Source of the DNA: Acheta domesticus
Lineage: Eukaryota; Arthropoda; Insecta; Orthoptera; Gryllidae
Length of the DNA: 64,000 nucleotides
Direction of reading: 5' to 3'
Assembly: GCA_031308135.1 (NCBI GenBank)
Contig: JAHLJT010000631.1
Span: 265,904,948-265,968,947, forward strand
The translations under genes were made by a program, and so were the position numbers. A model generated the notes under the pieces. That model searched no databases. It saw nothing but the letters and a program-made list of their open reading frames with translations, and was not told the origin of the DNA. Below are positions 28,761 through 40,729 of this stretch, piece by piece; positions within the stretch are counted from its first letter, which is position 1, and each line of letters opens with the position of its first letter.

Positions 28761-29074
28761 CCTCATATAAATTTATAAATCCCAATTGACGCTGACTGTT
28801 TTTGAGAAACATGAATTTGCTCCAAATCAGCGGAGATTCAGTAATGATACCCGTTACTGCTCAAAATGACGGATTCATACGAACGGAAAAATTTCGGTTG
28901 ACAACGATTTGCCAAATGAATCAAAATCAATAATGGATAGCATGTAAGTGTCAACCAGCACACCAATGTTTTAAATAATTATCTTACATTTATATTTGTA
29001 TTTTACAACACAGACGAATATATCTGAATCTCTCATTCTCGTTCTTTCATTCGATCTCTTCTCTCATTTTGTAT

Positions 29075-29262
29075 CATTATTTCTCTCTCTCTCTTTATTT
29101 TTCTCTTTTCTATTTCCCTATCTTTCTCTCTCCCTTCTCTCTCTGCTGCTCTCTGTTTCACTCTCCCTTTGTCTCTATGTCTTTTTTCTCTTTCTTTCAC
29201 TTCCTTTCTCTCCTTTACCTCACACGCCTTACTTACACACACACACACACACACACAAAGAT
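29075..29262. repeat. Pyrimidine-rich tract with (CA)n
   Basis: C/T-rich simple sequence ending in a CA run, followed at 29480-29640 by a GC-rich patch. Frames here are compositional. Confidence 0.8.
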
Positions 29263-30129
29263 CTCTCACTCTCTTGGTGCCCAAGATGCGTAATGTGATG
29301 CATAAATGCACTTTAGGTGCACTGCTGGCAGTGTTATGCCATTCTTGTTGTATGTGTAGTGGTTCTGTCCACTTTGTACTGACCATAGCAGGCAAAAGAG
29401 CGAATCTGAGGCTCTATCGCAACGCACGAGGCGTTCTGCTTCCAGAGGAGTAGTTTGTACCGTCGGAAAACAGCTCGCGCGGATTGCAATCTCGCTCCGG
29501 AGGCCCCCTGCGGCGAGGAGCACAGCAATGAGCATTGGAGGGTGGGGAGGGGGATCGGGCGGTTGCCTGCTGGCGCTGGGCTTCCTAGCGATTGCTAGCC
29601 CGCGGCGGCCGGGACCCTCCCGCTACGTCCATGCAATCAGCCAATCAGAAGATATTCTTAACGGAATCTGGAGCCCTTCAATTGCCTCCAATAACTTCCA
29701 GCTTGCAGCCAATGGAGAGGGCGGAAGTCCAGTCTTTTTTTCCTATTGTTCTGTCAAGACGATTTACATCGGTGTGTTACAGATAAATATATTTGACATG
29801 TCTTAAATATAGGTTGCTAGACTTCATGTCCTCTTTGTGTCTTTAGATGTAGGACTAAAACTGGTATATATTTAGTTTTAATAGTGGCGAATTAAAAGTG
29901 GACGTAAAGATTAGAGAAAATAACAAAAAAATGAAACAACTGTCTTCATTTGGAGTTGTGAAATTTTAAATTTTAAAAAATACATAAAATTTCACGATTT
30001 TTTAAATAGTAGAACAAAACTAAATATTCACGTAAATTGCAACCTGCAACACACTCGGCAGCATTTTAATCTATATCGTTATATAACTTCTAAAAGAGGC
30101 GTTCAAGGGCCTTAAAACTAAAATTTTGA

Positions 30130-30420
30130 GGCCAAAGGCCTCAAAGAAACGTTATCTATAGAATGAGATCTTCTTAAACATTCTGTTACATTTTTGCTGG
30201 TCCGGCGCTTCACGATATTACCTCACCTGCTCATAAACGTGCAGAATCTGGAAGTGAATGTGAATGAGAGAGACTGAGGGGGACAGAGAGAGAGAGACAG
30301 AGACACAGATACAGACAGGGACAGTGTGATGAAAGGAGTGAGAGACAGTGAGAAAAAGAGATGGGAGGGGAAAGAGGGAGATGAAGGGCAGAACAACGTC
30401 TGTCGAGTTTTCCTAGTAAT
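30130..30420 (+). repeat. Dispersed repeat, family E, copy 1
   Basis: Closely matches 42405-42693 in the same orientation. Shared landmarks are TTCAAAGAAACG-like, ACAGAATGAG-like, CATTCT..TACATTTTTG.TGGTCCG, GTGCAGAATCTG, a GA-rich tract, and GGGCAGAACAACGTCTGTCG then GTTTTCCTAG. Non-coding. Confidence 0.8.
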
Positions 30421-30429
30421 GCTATAAAT

Positions 30430-32280
30430 GTTGGAGAGAATTTAAAGTTTTGCAGGGAACAAGAATGTTGTATTTCATATTAAATGCATTAAAATATTTT
30501 TCATGTTCTTGGGTAGCTGCTTTAAAATTCTCATAATCAGCAACGGATCTAATGAGTGTAATACATTATGTCACTTGCGAGCTCGTGAACCTTCATTGCA
30601 TCTGAGGAGTACATTGATCCAAGCCCAAGCATCTGTTTACAGCTCTGAGGATTGATATATCTGATATATTTCTCAAGAAGATTAAAGAGGATATTACATT
30701 TATGATGCTCGTGCATCATTTCTCAAAAAAGTCGCAAGTGAAGCAATTTTGGAATGGAGGAAATCACATGTTTTGCGGCAAAGAGATGATCAAGTTTCAC
30801 CTAACTTCATGTTTCAGAATGCATACACAACATAGAATTCATTCATCAAGTAAAATACAGAATGAATTAATGGCATTCATGTCAATACCGTAATACATAC
30901 ATTTTAAACCATTCATGATAATAATTTTACCAATTTCTCTAATTAATTAGAAAAAAATATGAATGAATGAAAAATGTATGTTATTTGGTATTACATTGAC
31001 ATTAAGCAGAGGACTTGCCCACTATGTGCCACAGAAAGAGAAGAATAAACTAGTTCATTAAATGTTGAATGCAGCAGAAAAACGTTAATACCGTAGAAAT
31101 TTATCAATGAGTCTATTCCAGTTACAACGCGGAATAATTTGAGCAAATATATTTCTTGGCTACAGTATATTTTGTTCATGAATTCAACAGAAACAAATCA
31201 ACATTGTTTTAAGGCATTAAATAAATGAGGATTGGCCTACTTTTCTTGGGGGATATGTTACAACCAGTGAAGCTCTTTGAAGAAATCCTGTAATTTCAAC
31301 GGACGCTGGGGCTGTTTGTGATAAAGAATTCAAATCCTGTTTTTGTACCTGCCTGGAATGAAGGAGGAAAACGTTTCAAAATATGACAGCTCAATTGAAG
31401 TTTAAAACCAGAAAAAAGCGGAAAAAGATCTTGAATTGAATCGGGGAATGCGGAACACGCCAGTCACAAGCAAAATCCGACTGTGATCTTCAGTGCTGCG
31501 ATTCGTCTTTTCAAATTGTTTTCAATATACTTCGATGGAAAATTCTCTCTGCTTGACGGGATGTCTCTTTCAAAGACAGCAAAAGGAAAAAAATCCTCGC
31601 TGCAGCTGACAATAGCAGGAAAGGAAACGACGCTCAATATTCCGGTGACAGTAAACGAAAAATTTGAAGTGTTCCGAGGGTGCTGCCGTCGTCGCTTAAA
31701 AACCGACTTTTCTTGGCGACTTGGTCTCCTGACAAGCTAATACATACCATTATGACAAGTCCCCGAGTCCTTCCATGACGAAAATATTTAACTACTTTAT
31801 GCACAAAGAAGAGCTCATTTAATGTTCCCCAAGACACACAGCTTGGGCACGAGACTGCTAATAATTTTAACACTATCTCAGACATATTTTGTTACTAAAG
31901 TTGCAATAAATATAGCATTATAGAAGTTAATTCTTAATTTAAAAGAATATATTGGTATTGAATTAATAATGTTAAGTTATTAATGTCCCATGTGCTTGCT
32001 AAAAATATGTTAATTTAAAAATTCGAAATAGCACTGAACATCGTAACAAAAAAGGAAATGTTGAACATTTTCCTAAAAACTTTTTTCATCAAATAACTTG
32101 TGTTCCAAATCGCAGAAAAACGACTTTAATTAGAAATAAAACTTTGTGAACTAAACATCCCTAATTTTTTCGAAAATATTTCTTAATTCTGAGCATATTT
32201 TAACTAGATACAGGAGTCCATTCTATTCGGTTATTGGGAACCATCAACAAGACCTCTTTTCCAATATTAAGAGTTGTCAA
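30430..32280. other. AT-rich intergenic DNA, nothing recognised
   Basis: A short open frame at 31483-31740 has no recognisable motif. No repeats supported. Confidence 0.4.
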
Positions 32281-32329
32281 ATTCGGATTTACTGAGTCAC
32301 GGCAAACACGAATCCCACACGCATTTGCA

Positions 32330-32560
32330 CCGCTCGAATATCCTCGCGCGCATTTCCCAGAGGTCTCCTCGCGCCTCCCCGCGAGGCCCCGTCGCGTCGC
32401 CCTGGATGCGCTCTCCCGGTGCAGCCTGAACGCACGCGCCGCGCCGGGCGCAGCGGGGCGGGGGCGGCGGCGGAGCGGAGTGCACTCACCGAGGCGCGAA
32501 CTCCAGGCTCCGACGCGCGCCCGGGAACCGAGGGGCGGGAGAAAGGTGAGGTGGTGGTGA
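32330..32560. other. CpG-rich island with a minus-strand splice-donor-like site
   Basis: Dense CpG in an AT-rich setting. On the minus strand GCGCCTCG is followed by GTGAGTGCAC, a good donor near 32481-32490. It could be a 5' untranslated first exon and promoter of a gene running leftward, but no downstream exon was recognised. Confidence 0.3.
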
Positions 32561-33060
32561 AGGCGGAAGTGGAGGTGGCGGTGAGGACTGTGGTGAGAGC
32601 GGTGGGGGAGGGGTGGCGGTGGTAGAGACGGTGGTAGAGGCGGTGGTGGAGGCGACGGTAGTTATGGAGGTGGAGACGGCGGTGGTGGTGATGGTGGAGG
32701 CGATTGCAGAAGCGGTGTTGGAGGAGGGGGTGAAGGCAGATGTGGAGAAGGTGATTGAAGACGAAGTGGAGGCGATGGTGGGGGCGATGGTGGGGCGGTG
32801 GTGGGGGCGGTGGTGGGGGCGGTGGTGGGGGTGGTGGTGGGGGCGGTTGTGGGGGGGCGGTTGTGGGGGCGGTGGTGGGGGCGGTGGTGGGGCGGTGGTG
32901 GGGGCGGTGGTGGGGGCGGTGGTGGAGCGGTGGTGGAGCGGTGGTGGAGCGGTGGTGGGGGCAGTGGTGGGGGCGGTGGTGGGGGCAGTGATGGAGGCAG
33001 TGGTGGAGACGATGATAGAGGTGATGAAGAAGGTAGAGGCAGAGGCTGGAGGTGATGTGG
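32560..33060. repeat. GGTGGTGGGGGC-type minisatellite
   Basis: A purine/G-rich tract of degenerate GGTGGA/GGTGGGGGC units. It produces a long proline- and histidine-rich frame on the minus strand and glycine-rich frames on the plus strand, none credible as a gene. Confidence 0.85.
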
Positions 33061-33329
33061 GGACGGTGGTGGAGGCAGAGACGGAGAGACGGATGCGGCG
33101 TAGCAGGGATCGGTGTGAACGAAGGCGGTGTCAACGGGGGCGACGTAGGCGAAGGCGGAGTTGCGAGGGTGGAAGAGGACATGTCGACTGAGGGAGGGGG
33201 GGGGGGGCTAGCCGTACAGACAGCGGTTGAGGAAACCGTGAAGTGCGGGGGCGAGTAGGTACAGCGGCAGGGTGGGGCGTGGAGCGAAGGGAGGTAGACA
33301 GAGGCGGTGGCGTGAGTGAGGAAGCGCGA

Positions 33330-33640
33330 GGGGGGCGGGGCGAGGCGTGGCAGGGCGGGGCAGGGCGGGGCGGGGTGGGGTGGGGCAGGGCGGGGTGGGG
33401 CGGGGTGGGGTGGGGCAGGGCGGGGGTGGGCGGGGTGGGGTGGGGCAGGGCGGGGTGGGGCGGGGTGGGGCGGGGTGGGGTGGGGCAGAGCGGGGTGGGG
33501 TGGGCAGAGCGGGGTGGGGCAGGGCGGGGTGGGGCGGGGTGGGGCAGGGCGGGGTGGGGTGGGGTGGGGCAGGGCGGGGTGGGGTGGGGCAGGGCGGGGT
33601 GGGGTGGGGCAGGGCGGGGCGGGGCGGGGCGGGGAGGGGA
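33330..33640. repeat. G-rich minisatellite (GGGGTGGGGC/AGGGCGGGGT units)
   Basis: About 300 bp of 5- to 10-bp units built from GGGGT, GGGGC and AGGGC on the plus strand. Continuous runs of three to four G with one- to two-base spacers make it a very strong G-quadruplex candidate. A G run of about 12 also lies near 33190-33207. Confidence 0.9.
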
Positions 33641-34520
33641 GTGCAGAGCACCGCAAGCAAAGATCCAGAGCGACGCGAGGCGTCTACGCGAAGTGGCTGT
33701 TGCTAACGTCGCTATTGACGCAAGATCTGATGGCGAGGTGGAGGTGTGCAGCCATGTCGAGCGCTGCAGACCGTCTCTGCTTGATGAGAATACTGTAAAT
33801 GATCTTTGAATTTACTCGCAAAGCTTACTCATAATAATTACGTTATACGAGAAATTGTAAGGATGCCATGCTACGTTTTACTTTTGAAGCAGTCGTAATT
33901 CTGTGTAAAGAAACAACTTTGCAACTACTTTCTTTCAAATTAATTTCATTTTAATAATTTTTAACTTTCACTGCTCGTATATTCTAACCAATATTTTTTT
34001 CAATCACTACCATATTTATTACATAACACAATTAAAATAATTGTTGATTTCACATTAGCATATCAGATCACCACCGGAAATACTACTCGTACATCTTTCA
34101 GCCAACCGCCCTGAGAATACCACTCAACAACCAAGCTTCATCTCAGATTCAAAATTTTTTTTAAAAAAGTTATAGAATAAATATGAGGCTTTTTTTTTCT
34201 GTATCAGGGCCTCCAGCTGCATCAGAATCGCACTGAAGATGTGACGGAAAAATCTTTATCTACGACTGCTCCAGAATGTATACATTTCTGTACGTTATCG
34301 GATGCAATAATGATGCCGATTCCACAAGCCGTGCGAGAATATTATACTCGCACGGCTGTCAAACAATCACATTCGTCTTAGTTCATTACACCACGACAGA
34401 GGGTTCTCGCAGTCGCAACTGTCGTCAGACAGGTGAGCCCCGAAACAGTATGCGAGTTGGTGTTGAGGTTAAGGCGCCCATTGGATATTTTTAAAATATC
34501 AATTTTAAAGTCGTAGAGAA

Positions 34521-34652
34521 AGTATAGTCTTCTACTCGCGTAGAATGGCTATTATTCACTCGTTGAAATTCCGACACTCGCTCCTACGTCGCTCGTGTCG
34601 TAAACATCAACTCGTGAATAATAGCTATCATTCTACGCTCGAAGAATATACT
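34521..34652. repeat. 132-bp palindrome, MITE-like
   Basis: The left arm (AGTATAGTCTTCTACTCGCG, CTATTATTCACTCGTTGA, CCGACACTCG) and the reverse complement of the right arm (AGTATATTCTTCGAGCG, CTATTATTCACGAGTTGA, ACGACACGAG) pair along about 60 bp with few mismatches around a centre near 34586. Non-coding. Confidence 0.8.
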
Positions 34653-34796
34653 ATTATGCAGCAATCAATACTTACGGAAAAAACAACGGCTCATCTTTAT
34701 TTCTATAACGATGGCAATGTCGTAAACATCACACCATTTCTTACCATTTTAAAAATATGTTTGTCCTCTTTCCTCTCTTTGTACCTCTGCCTAAGA

Positions 34797-35060
34797 AGAG
34801 CGGGTTAGCTCATTTGTCGGCGTGCTATCTTTCCATGACGCGACCCCAGGTTCGATTCCCGGTCGGGCAAGATTACACTGTGCGCTTTTCTTGCAATGCC
34901 TCAGTTAATGTTGCTGTGTGACAGTGAGAAAACACATTTCTCAGGTTGAGAAGACCAGAACGCAGCGTGAGGATGTCTTGGCGCTAACCACACGTACACA
35001 GTCTTCACCCATGGGGGTGACGGGGCCGGGACGCTTATGCTAGGCCATGGCGCGTAACGG
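34797..35060 (+). mobile_element. tRNA-derived SINE, family B, copy 1
   Basis: The head has GGTTAGCTCATTTGTCGGCG (A box) and GGTTCGATTCC (a perfect B box). The acceptor stem does not pair, so it is not a tRNA gene. The body matches the reverse complement of 45612-45888: GCGCTTTTCTT, GTTGCTGTGTGAC.GTGAGAA, AGAAGA, GATGTC, GCTAACCAC.CG.ACAC. Confidence 0.75.
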
Positions 35061-35260
35061 GGCGTCGCGCGGGGTGCAGACAGGCAGCAGAGGAGCACTC
35101 GCGGCGCCCCTCAGAGGCGGGGCTGCGGGTGGGGGAGCAGGAGGAATGCGTGAGCGCTGTGCCTGACGTGTGGTTCCAAGCTCCGAAGGCGGAGCGAAGC
35201 ACAGGACTCACGTCGATGCGAGGGAATCCGTCCGTCCGTTCGGTCGCGGCGGAATCCGAC
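35030..35260. other. CpG-rich block
   Basis: A GC- and CpG-rich stretch partly overlapping the 3' part of the SINE. Possibly a promoter-type island; no gene structure resolved. Confidence 0.3.
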
Positions 35261-35339
35261 ATTTCGTCTGACAGTTCTTGTAATGAAAAAGTCAAACTTC
35301 ACGTCGAATTTCTGTTTGCGGAAGCATTCGCTTGAATTG

Positions 35340-36160
35340 TCTGCAATATCTGTACCTCAATGGTTCTTGAGTTTTATTTGAAGTATATTATAGGTTAGGT
35401 AAAAAATATTTTCTTGCATAACTCCTTTTCTCCACTGTGGGGTTTTAAAAGTTGAGTATTGCACTGACTTGGGTGTTATGATGAATGTCGTAAAGGATCG
35501 CGTGCTCTGATGGATTAAGTGGTCGCGTGGTCGTGACTAGAGCCGGAAATTCCGGCATTTATTTGACCTACAATAGGCCAGCAAAAAGGCATTTTTTGGC
35601 TAATGTTGGTGTGCAATCAGCCATATAAACAATACAAAATCACCATTTAAAAGGAATTGTTGTAAAAAAGTAGTAATTCAAATGATTTGCATATTTATTC
35701 TAACTCTAAAATGTATATTAGCCCTTACGTGGAAGGAAACGATCGTTTCTTTTTAATAATATAAATGTATCATACTACATTCCGCTGCACTCAAAACATT
35801 TTTAAATACTGAATAAAGCCAGCTTAACAACCTGTAAAAGTTTCATAGAAATATCTTATGTAGTTTCCAAGAAAAGTGTGTACATAACTTGTAGTTTTTG
35901 CTAGGAAAAGGTACAGTCTTCCAGGTCCCCGTTAACCCAACCATTTTACACTGCGATATGCTATCGCCAAATAAATAAAAGAAATGAAAACCTTTATTGT
36001 CAAAACAAACACGTAAGATTTGTATTATTAACTCAGATTTTTATACATCATTATTATAATGTATATTCTCAACATTTTGTAGTTTGAACCTAATGAAATT
36101 AATCCCAGGGCACTACATCTTGTAACAATAGTTGATTCTGAAATTTCTTCTATTAGTAAT
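35340..36160. other. AT-rich intergenic DNA, nothing recognised
   Basis: No feature supported. Confidence 0.4.
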
Positions 36161-36186
36161 CCTAACACTAAGATAACACATCATAG

Positions 36187-36355
36187 CTGAAGCCATCACC
36201 GGGAGCGTGGCGTGCTACTTCGCTCACACGGCCAGGTCCTACCTCGCCCCGTGCGAGTACAGAGAGATCGCGGACAAGATCTGTGCCCCCGCCCTCACCG
36301 CACCAACGGTGGCGGCAGCAGCCGCAGCAGTACCGGAGCAGCACTCCCGTCACAG
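36187..36355 (+). CDS. Candidate isolated coding exon, unknown protein
   Basis: A 169-bp GC-rich block between AG (36185-36186) and GT (36356-36357) is open in one frame and reads EAITGSVACYFAHTARSY, then LAPCEYREIADKICAPAL, then an alanine-rich run and PEQHSRH. Third positions are mostly C or G, as in the trypsin exons, and unlike the AT-rich flanks. I do not recognise the family. No partner exon was found; it could be one exon of a large-intron gene, a processed fragment or chance. Confidence 0.35.
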
Positions 36356-36419
36356 GTGCCACACACGTATCTCACGCAGCAGAACAGTGCCTCTTTTTTC
36401 ACTTAACTTTTAACCTTTT

Positions 36420-37190
36420 AAAATTTTTCTTTAGCTTTTAACCTTTTTTTCTTTCTTGTACCTTTAACTTCTTAAACATTTTTTAAAACTTTTTCATTAA
36501 CTATTAACTTTTTAACTTTTAACTCATTTATGTATTAGAAATGTATTGGAAAAAGTCTGAATAAAAATTACTTCTACAAATGCTTGAAATTCTTTCATTT
36601 TTTAGAAGACAGACTACGAAATATACATACATTCTAATGTTAGATGAAGCAATATGATGCTTCATGTTGTTGATAAATATATTCTTTAATGATTTTCAGT
36701 TTCAATGTGTACTACAATACACAATAGAACTTCAATAACCCGACAACTGTTCATACCCAGGCGGGTTTCCACTGACAAGAATCCTTAACTGTCCATAACA
36801 ATTGTAATTTAAAGTAATGCGTTGTTCTATCGGTCGTTAGGTGGGTCAGTACTCCAAAACCAACGGTCATGTAGTGTTGTGATTTACATGAGCTCATAAT
36901 CCAACATCCCAATTGCGTGACCAACCAGCATTAGCAAAAGCCTCATGCAGATGAGGAAGAATGACAGAACAATTAAAACACTGGAAGTAAGTGAGGTTTG
37001 GCAAGAAAGGAATGAACTTGGTTTGGATCAGAATAACATGCGAAAGTCATTAGAAATGCACGATTTATCTAGAATTATGCGTCCGCTGTAATACGACTCT
37101 CACGCAATCACTCTATCTGGTCTCATTATTACTGTCAGCCAAGATCTAGCAAAGCTTAAATGAGCAATTTCTTGCTTTGTGTCGTATGAT
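36420..37190. other. AT-rich intergenic DNA
   Basis: Includes short repeats of TTTTAACTTTTTAA type at 36400-36520. Nothing else recognised. Confidence 0.4.
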
Positions 37191-37219
37191 AATTAGACGT
37201 GCCAGGAATCATTCATTTG

Positions 37220-37440
37220 TACGCATGCGTGTTTGTGAGAGTGAACGTGCGCGCGCGCGTCTGTGTATGTACGCATGTGTGTACGTGTGTGCATATGTTC
37301 GTACATTGCTGTGGAGGTGTGTGTGTGTGTGTGAACGTGTGTGCGTGTCTGTATGTGACTGCTTGTGTATGTAGGTGCGCGTGTGTGTACGCCAGAGCGT
37401 GTGTGTGTGCGTGCGTGCGTAAGTTCGCATGTGTGTATGA
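37220..37440. repeat. Imperfect (GT)n tract
   Basis: GT-rich simple sequence with GCGC interruptions. The cysteine-rich frame across it is spurious. Confidence 0.85.
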
Positions 37441-37479
37441 GGGATGCGTGAGTATCGACGGCTCTTCTCCCGTGTGTGC

Positions 37480-37800
37480 CCCGGAGGTCAGATCTTCAGT
37501 TCCACCCGCGTCTGAAAGCCATGTTGCACGCTGTCGCCCGTCTCCGCGCTGCATACTGCCGCCGCGCCGCGCCGCGCCGCGCCGCGCCGTTTGTAACTCC
37601 CGGGAAGTCCACTGTGTGCCGCGCGCGCGAGATATTGTGAAAGCCGCCCTCGTTCCGGCGTTGTGCATTTCTGTCGCGCCCGCTCGCCGCTCCATGTACT
37701 CGGGGCAAAACACGGCACTTCGCAGCTGCGGGTTACGCGGATAATTACTTCGCAGGGATTGTTTGCTGACGCCCCCACCCCCTGGCCGCACGTGTCGTCG
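37480..37800. other. CpG-rich island with (GCCGC)n
   Basis: A GC-dense block with a pentamer run GCCGC x5 near 37560-37590 and many CpGs (GCGCGCGCGAGA). It is a promoter-like composition. Open frames on both strands are compositional. Confidence 0.4.
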
Positions 37801-37829
37801 CCGCTCCAGTGTTTGTGCGCGTTATGATA

Positions 37830-38760
37830 GAGAGGGGAGCTTTATATGTGCTTGGAGAGAACTCGCAGTTCCTATTGACACATTTTCCTGGAGTTTAATG
37901 AATGAACGTGTCTGCGTGATATTAGTGGTGGCGTTATAAACGTGATGGAATAGGTTGTTGTTGAATCCCCGGTTTTTGAGAAAGCAAACAAGGCCCAAAT
38001 CCCATATAAATTGTACCGTCATGTAAGCCTGAAATTTGAAGGTAATCTTATATTATTATTTTTTTACTCCGTCTGTTGTAATTCAGGGAGAAAACGTATT
38101 GAAATCACCATAACGTGAAGTTGAATTTTTGGTAAAATCCGCGTTTAAGATACTTTTGAGCTGTAACTTCGCATCCACGTTAGAATTAAAATCTATTATT
38201 GCCTTTGCTATAATTGCGCACAATTTTATGTCCGAAAATTGGAATGTCTTGATGGGTGGATAGAAGCATGTGTTACGTATAATGATCAGATTAGCTTTTG
38301 AACTGAAACTTTGTAAGTACGTCTGTAATAAAATTTAGTTGTACCGTCCCGGAGATTAATAACACATCTTATAGTTTTGGAGATACTTTGTATGAAATCA
38401 AAGAGGCATTTCAGAATTTATGTAAAAATGGCTGGCATCTTTTTCTTTAAAACTGTTTCTTTAATAGAAGGAAGTCTATTGACAAAATTGGTATAGTTCC
38501 GATTTTTATTAAAATTCTAAAATTGTGAAAATTGAAAAACTTCAAATTTATTTTTCCAACCTGAACTCTATCTACAGTATTAAAGCCAGATATTTATTTC
38601 TCAAGATTCAGATTTATCAGTTTAAGATAATGAAATATGTGTTTCACTTTTTAAAAATATAAGTAGTAGTTGGTGAGTAATATCACTACGACGAGGATAC
38701 GCACGCATTTCGTAGTTATTTACACGTCATTATTGTGCCTTCTAACAAGTTTTCACAAAC
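37830..38760. other. AT-rich intergenic DNA, nothing recognised
   Basis: No feature supported. Confidence 0.4.
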
Positions 38761-38764
38761 TATA

Positions 38765-38838
38765 ACAACACGGGGAAGCTGGCTTTATTTTCCCTACGAA
38801 GGAAGGTGTACGAAGGATTTTCCCCCCTTTAGTGATTC
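38765..38838 (-). mobile_element. SINE family A fragment
   Basis: GCTGGCTTTATTTTCCCT, then GAAGG.TGTACGAAGGATTTT matches 20430-20475 in order and orientation (GCCGGCTTTACTTCCCCT, GGATGTGCGTGCGAAGGATTTT). Confidence 0.55.
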
Positions 38839-38889
38839 CCGGCGATAAAATGGCAATGTCATTAGTCTTGTAAGTGTAGTGCGTTATTT

Positions 38890-39215
38890 ATTTCTTTGGG
38901 AGATGACGGTGGTGAGATCCTGCTGGATGGGGCGCCGCCGTTCCTCTGGGAGAGTTTTCTCCCAATCAGATATTTCCCACCAGCGGGGCGCCTCCCCAGC
39001 CGGGAACACCTCGAAGCTCCATGCATGTGTGGTGGTACAGTGCTTGTAACTGTGTGTAAGTAAGAGGTGAGGATAGAACAAGGAATTGGAAGGAAAGATC
39101 GCGCGCGGTCTGTGACCGTTTATTGAGGTTCGCCTGGTGGTGATCGGAGAAACCATGGAAAAATACTACTCAGAGCAGCCGGCCGCTAGAATTCTCTCCA
39201 AACAAAAACTGAATT
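38890..39215. repeat. Dispersed repeat, family D, copy 2
   Basis: The counterpart of 2868-3262. The best-preserved part is 39095-39200, with GCGCGCGGTCTGTGACCG, GAGAAACC, AATACTACTC and GCAGCCGGCCGCTAGAATTC. Confidence 0.5.
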
Positions 39216-39734
39216 AGACCCCAGCTTTCTAGCTAGTGTCCAAAATCCTACTACCTTCGGGATTGAAATCTTGGGACCAGAGGGACAGCAGCGACATCGG
39301 TTGATGTCCAGACCCACCTTCTCTGATATATATAGGGTTTTGCTGTGATGTTGCTGTGGAGAATTTCTATGAAGAGTCGATTATAACGAACCGAATTGTT
39401 GTGAAAGATTGCTTTTAACTTGAACGTTGTCCAAGTTGCTACATTTATATAGAAAATGTAAGCCTGTGCTGTCAGACATGTAAACAGATTCTTTTGTCGG
39501 AATTTGTGTTGGTTATTGTATGAAGAGGCGAAAAATTATCACTCTCTGCATCATAATTTCTTTGCCGCCTTATATGTAAAATGGCAAGGGCCGTTTATCC
39601 TCCTCCTCCTCCTCCCAAGAAACAAAAATCTGATCTAAGCTGGTGGTCCCCTTGAGATCACAACTATCGTAACCCTTGACTTTCGAGACTGCTTCCAGGC
39701 CTGTGGCAAATTCGAAGGCGTATTCCCGTCACAA

Positions 39735-39900
39735 CCTGTGTATTCTCAGCCCGAGCGCCCCGCGCCGCCTCCCAGCGCGCGGTCTGGGCGCCCCAACGCA
39801 GCAGCGGCAGCGGCGGTGGCGGTTGGCGGTAGCGGCGTCGGCGGAAGGGAAGACGGGCGCGCGGCGCTGGGCGGGGAGACGCGCGGTCGGGCACGGAAAA
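39735..39900. other. CpG-rich island
   Basis: GCGCCGCCTCCCAGCGCGCG-type sequence with GGCAGCGGCGGTGGCGG repeats. Promoter-like composition. Confidence 0.35.
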
Positions 39901-40725
39901 GAGAGCGGAGGGTCAGGGGAGAGGGGAAGGCAGGGAAATGGAGACGGTGGGTGAGATGGGTTAGGGAGCGATAAGAGTTTCTGAGGTCAGAGTTGAAGGG
40001 CAAGGGTTTGGCGGAGAGGGAAAGGGTGGGGAGGAGAACCTCAGAGAGAAGAAGTTCGGAGTGCGGAATAGAAGGGGATGGAAGGGAGAAGCGATGATGG
40101 GAGAAGGAAGAGAAAACAAGTAGAGATGGAAGAAGCATGGAGAGGGGCGATATTCAGAGAAAAGGTTTTGGGTGGAAAAGGACGATGGGGGTGATTCGAC
40201 GAGAAGAGGGAAGAGAACGGGAGTGAGGGAGAAAGTATATAAGGAAGAAAAGAATTGGCAAATCGAGGGAAGAAGGGCAGAAGTAAATGATGGTGCGGAG
40301 AGGGAGGGAAGCAGTGGCAGAGTGCCTGATGGAGGAAGGGTGGTTTCAGGAGGTGATAAGAAGGGGAAAGATAGGGGAGGGGTGCAGGAGGATGTGAGGA
40401 GAAGCAGACACTGACAAAGAGGGATTGAAGTGAATATAGATGCAAAGTCAGGTGGGTTGGGGTGGGGTGGGGTGGGGGGGAGGGGAGAAGCTCGGAGGAG
40501 GCAGAACGCGGCGGAAAAGGCACAGGGCAGACGCGTGGAGTGGACGGGCGAGGGGATGGTAAGACACGGGGAAGTGGCAGCGAGAAGATAGGAAAGGGGC
40601 GGGGATGAGGAGGCGAGGAAGAGACGGAGAATGGGTAGGGAGGAGCAAGGAGCGGGCGGGGAAGCAGGGAAGGGGAGGGGAGGGAGGAGCCAGGAGGGGG
40701 AGGTCGGTCGGATGGTTTGGGGCGG
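39900..40725. repeat. 800-bp polypurine (G/A) tract
   Basis: Almost all plus-strand bases are G or A in irregular GGGGAA/GAGAAG clusters, with few T or C. The 325-residue minus-strand frame rich in Pro, Ser and Leu is a product of this composition. Triplex-capable sequence. Confidence 0.7.
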
Positions 40726-40729
40726 GACG

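Noticed and set aside
32289..33656. 455-residue open frame on the minus strand, rich in Pro and His
   Set aside because: It lies entirely in G-rich minisatellites; the composition removes stop codons on both strands and in several frames. No domain and no start context.
34797..34870. Possible functional tRNA gene
   Set aside because: A and B boxes are good, but the acceptor stem does not pair and the sequence continues into a SINE body shared with 45612-45888.
37199..37744. 181-residue plus-strand frame
   Set aside because: It is a GT-repeat translation joined to a CpG island; no domain, and equally long frames lie on the other strand.
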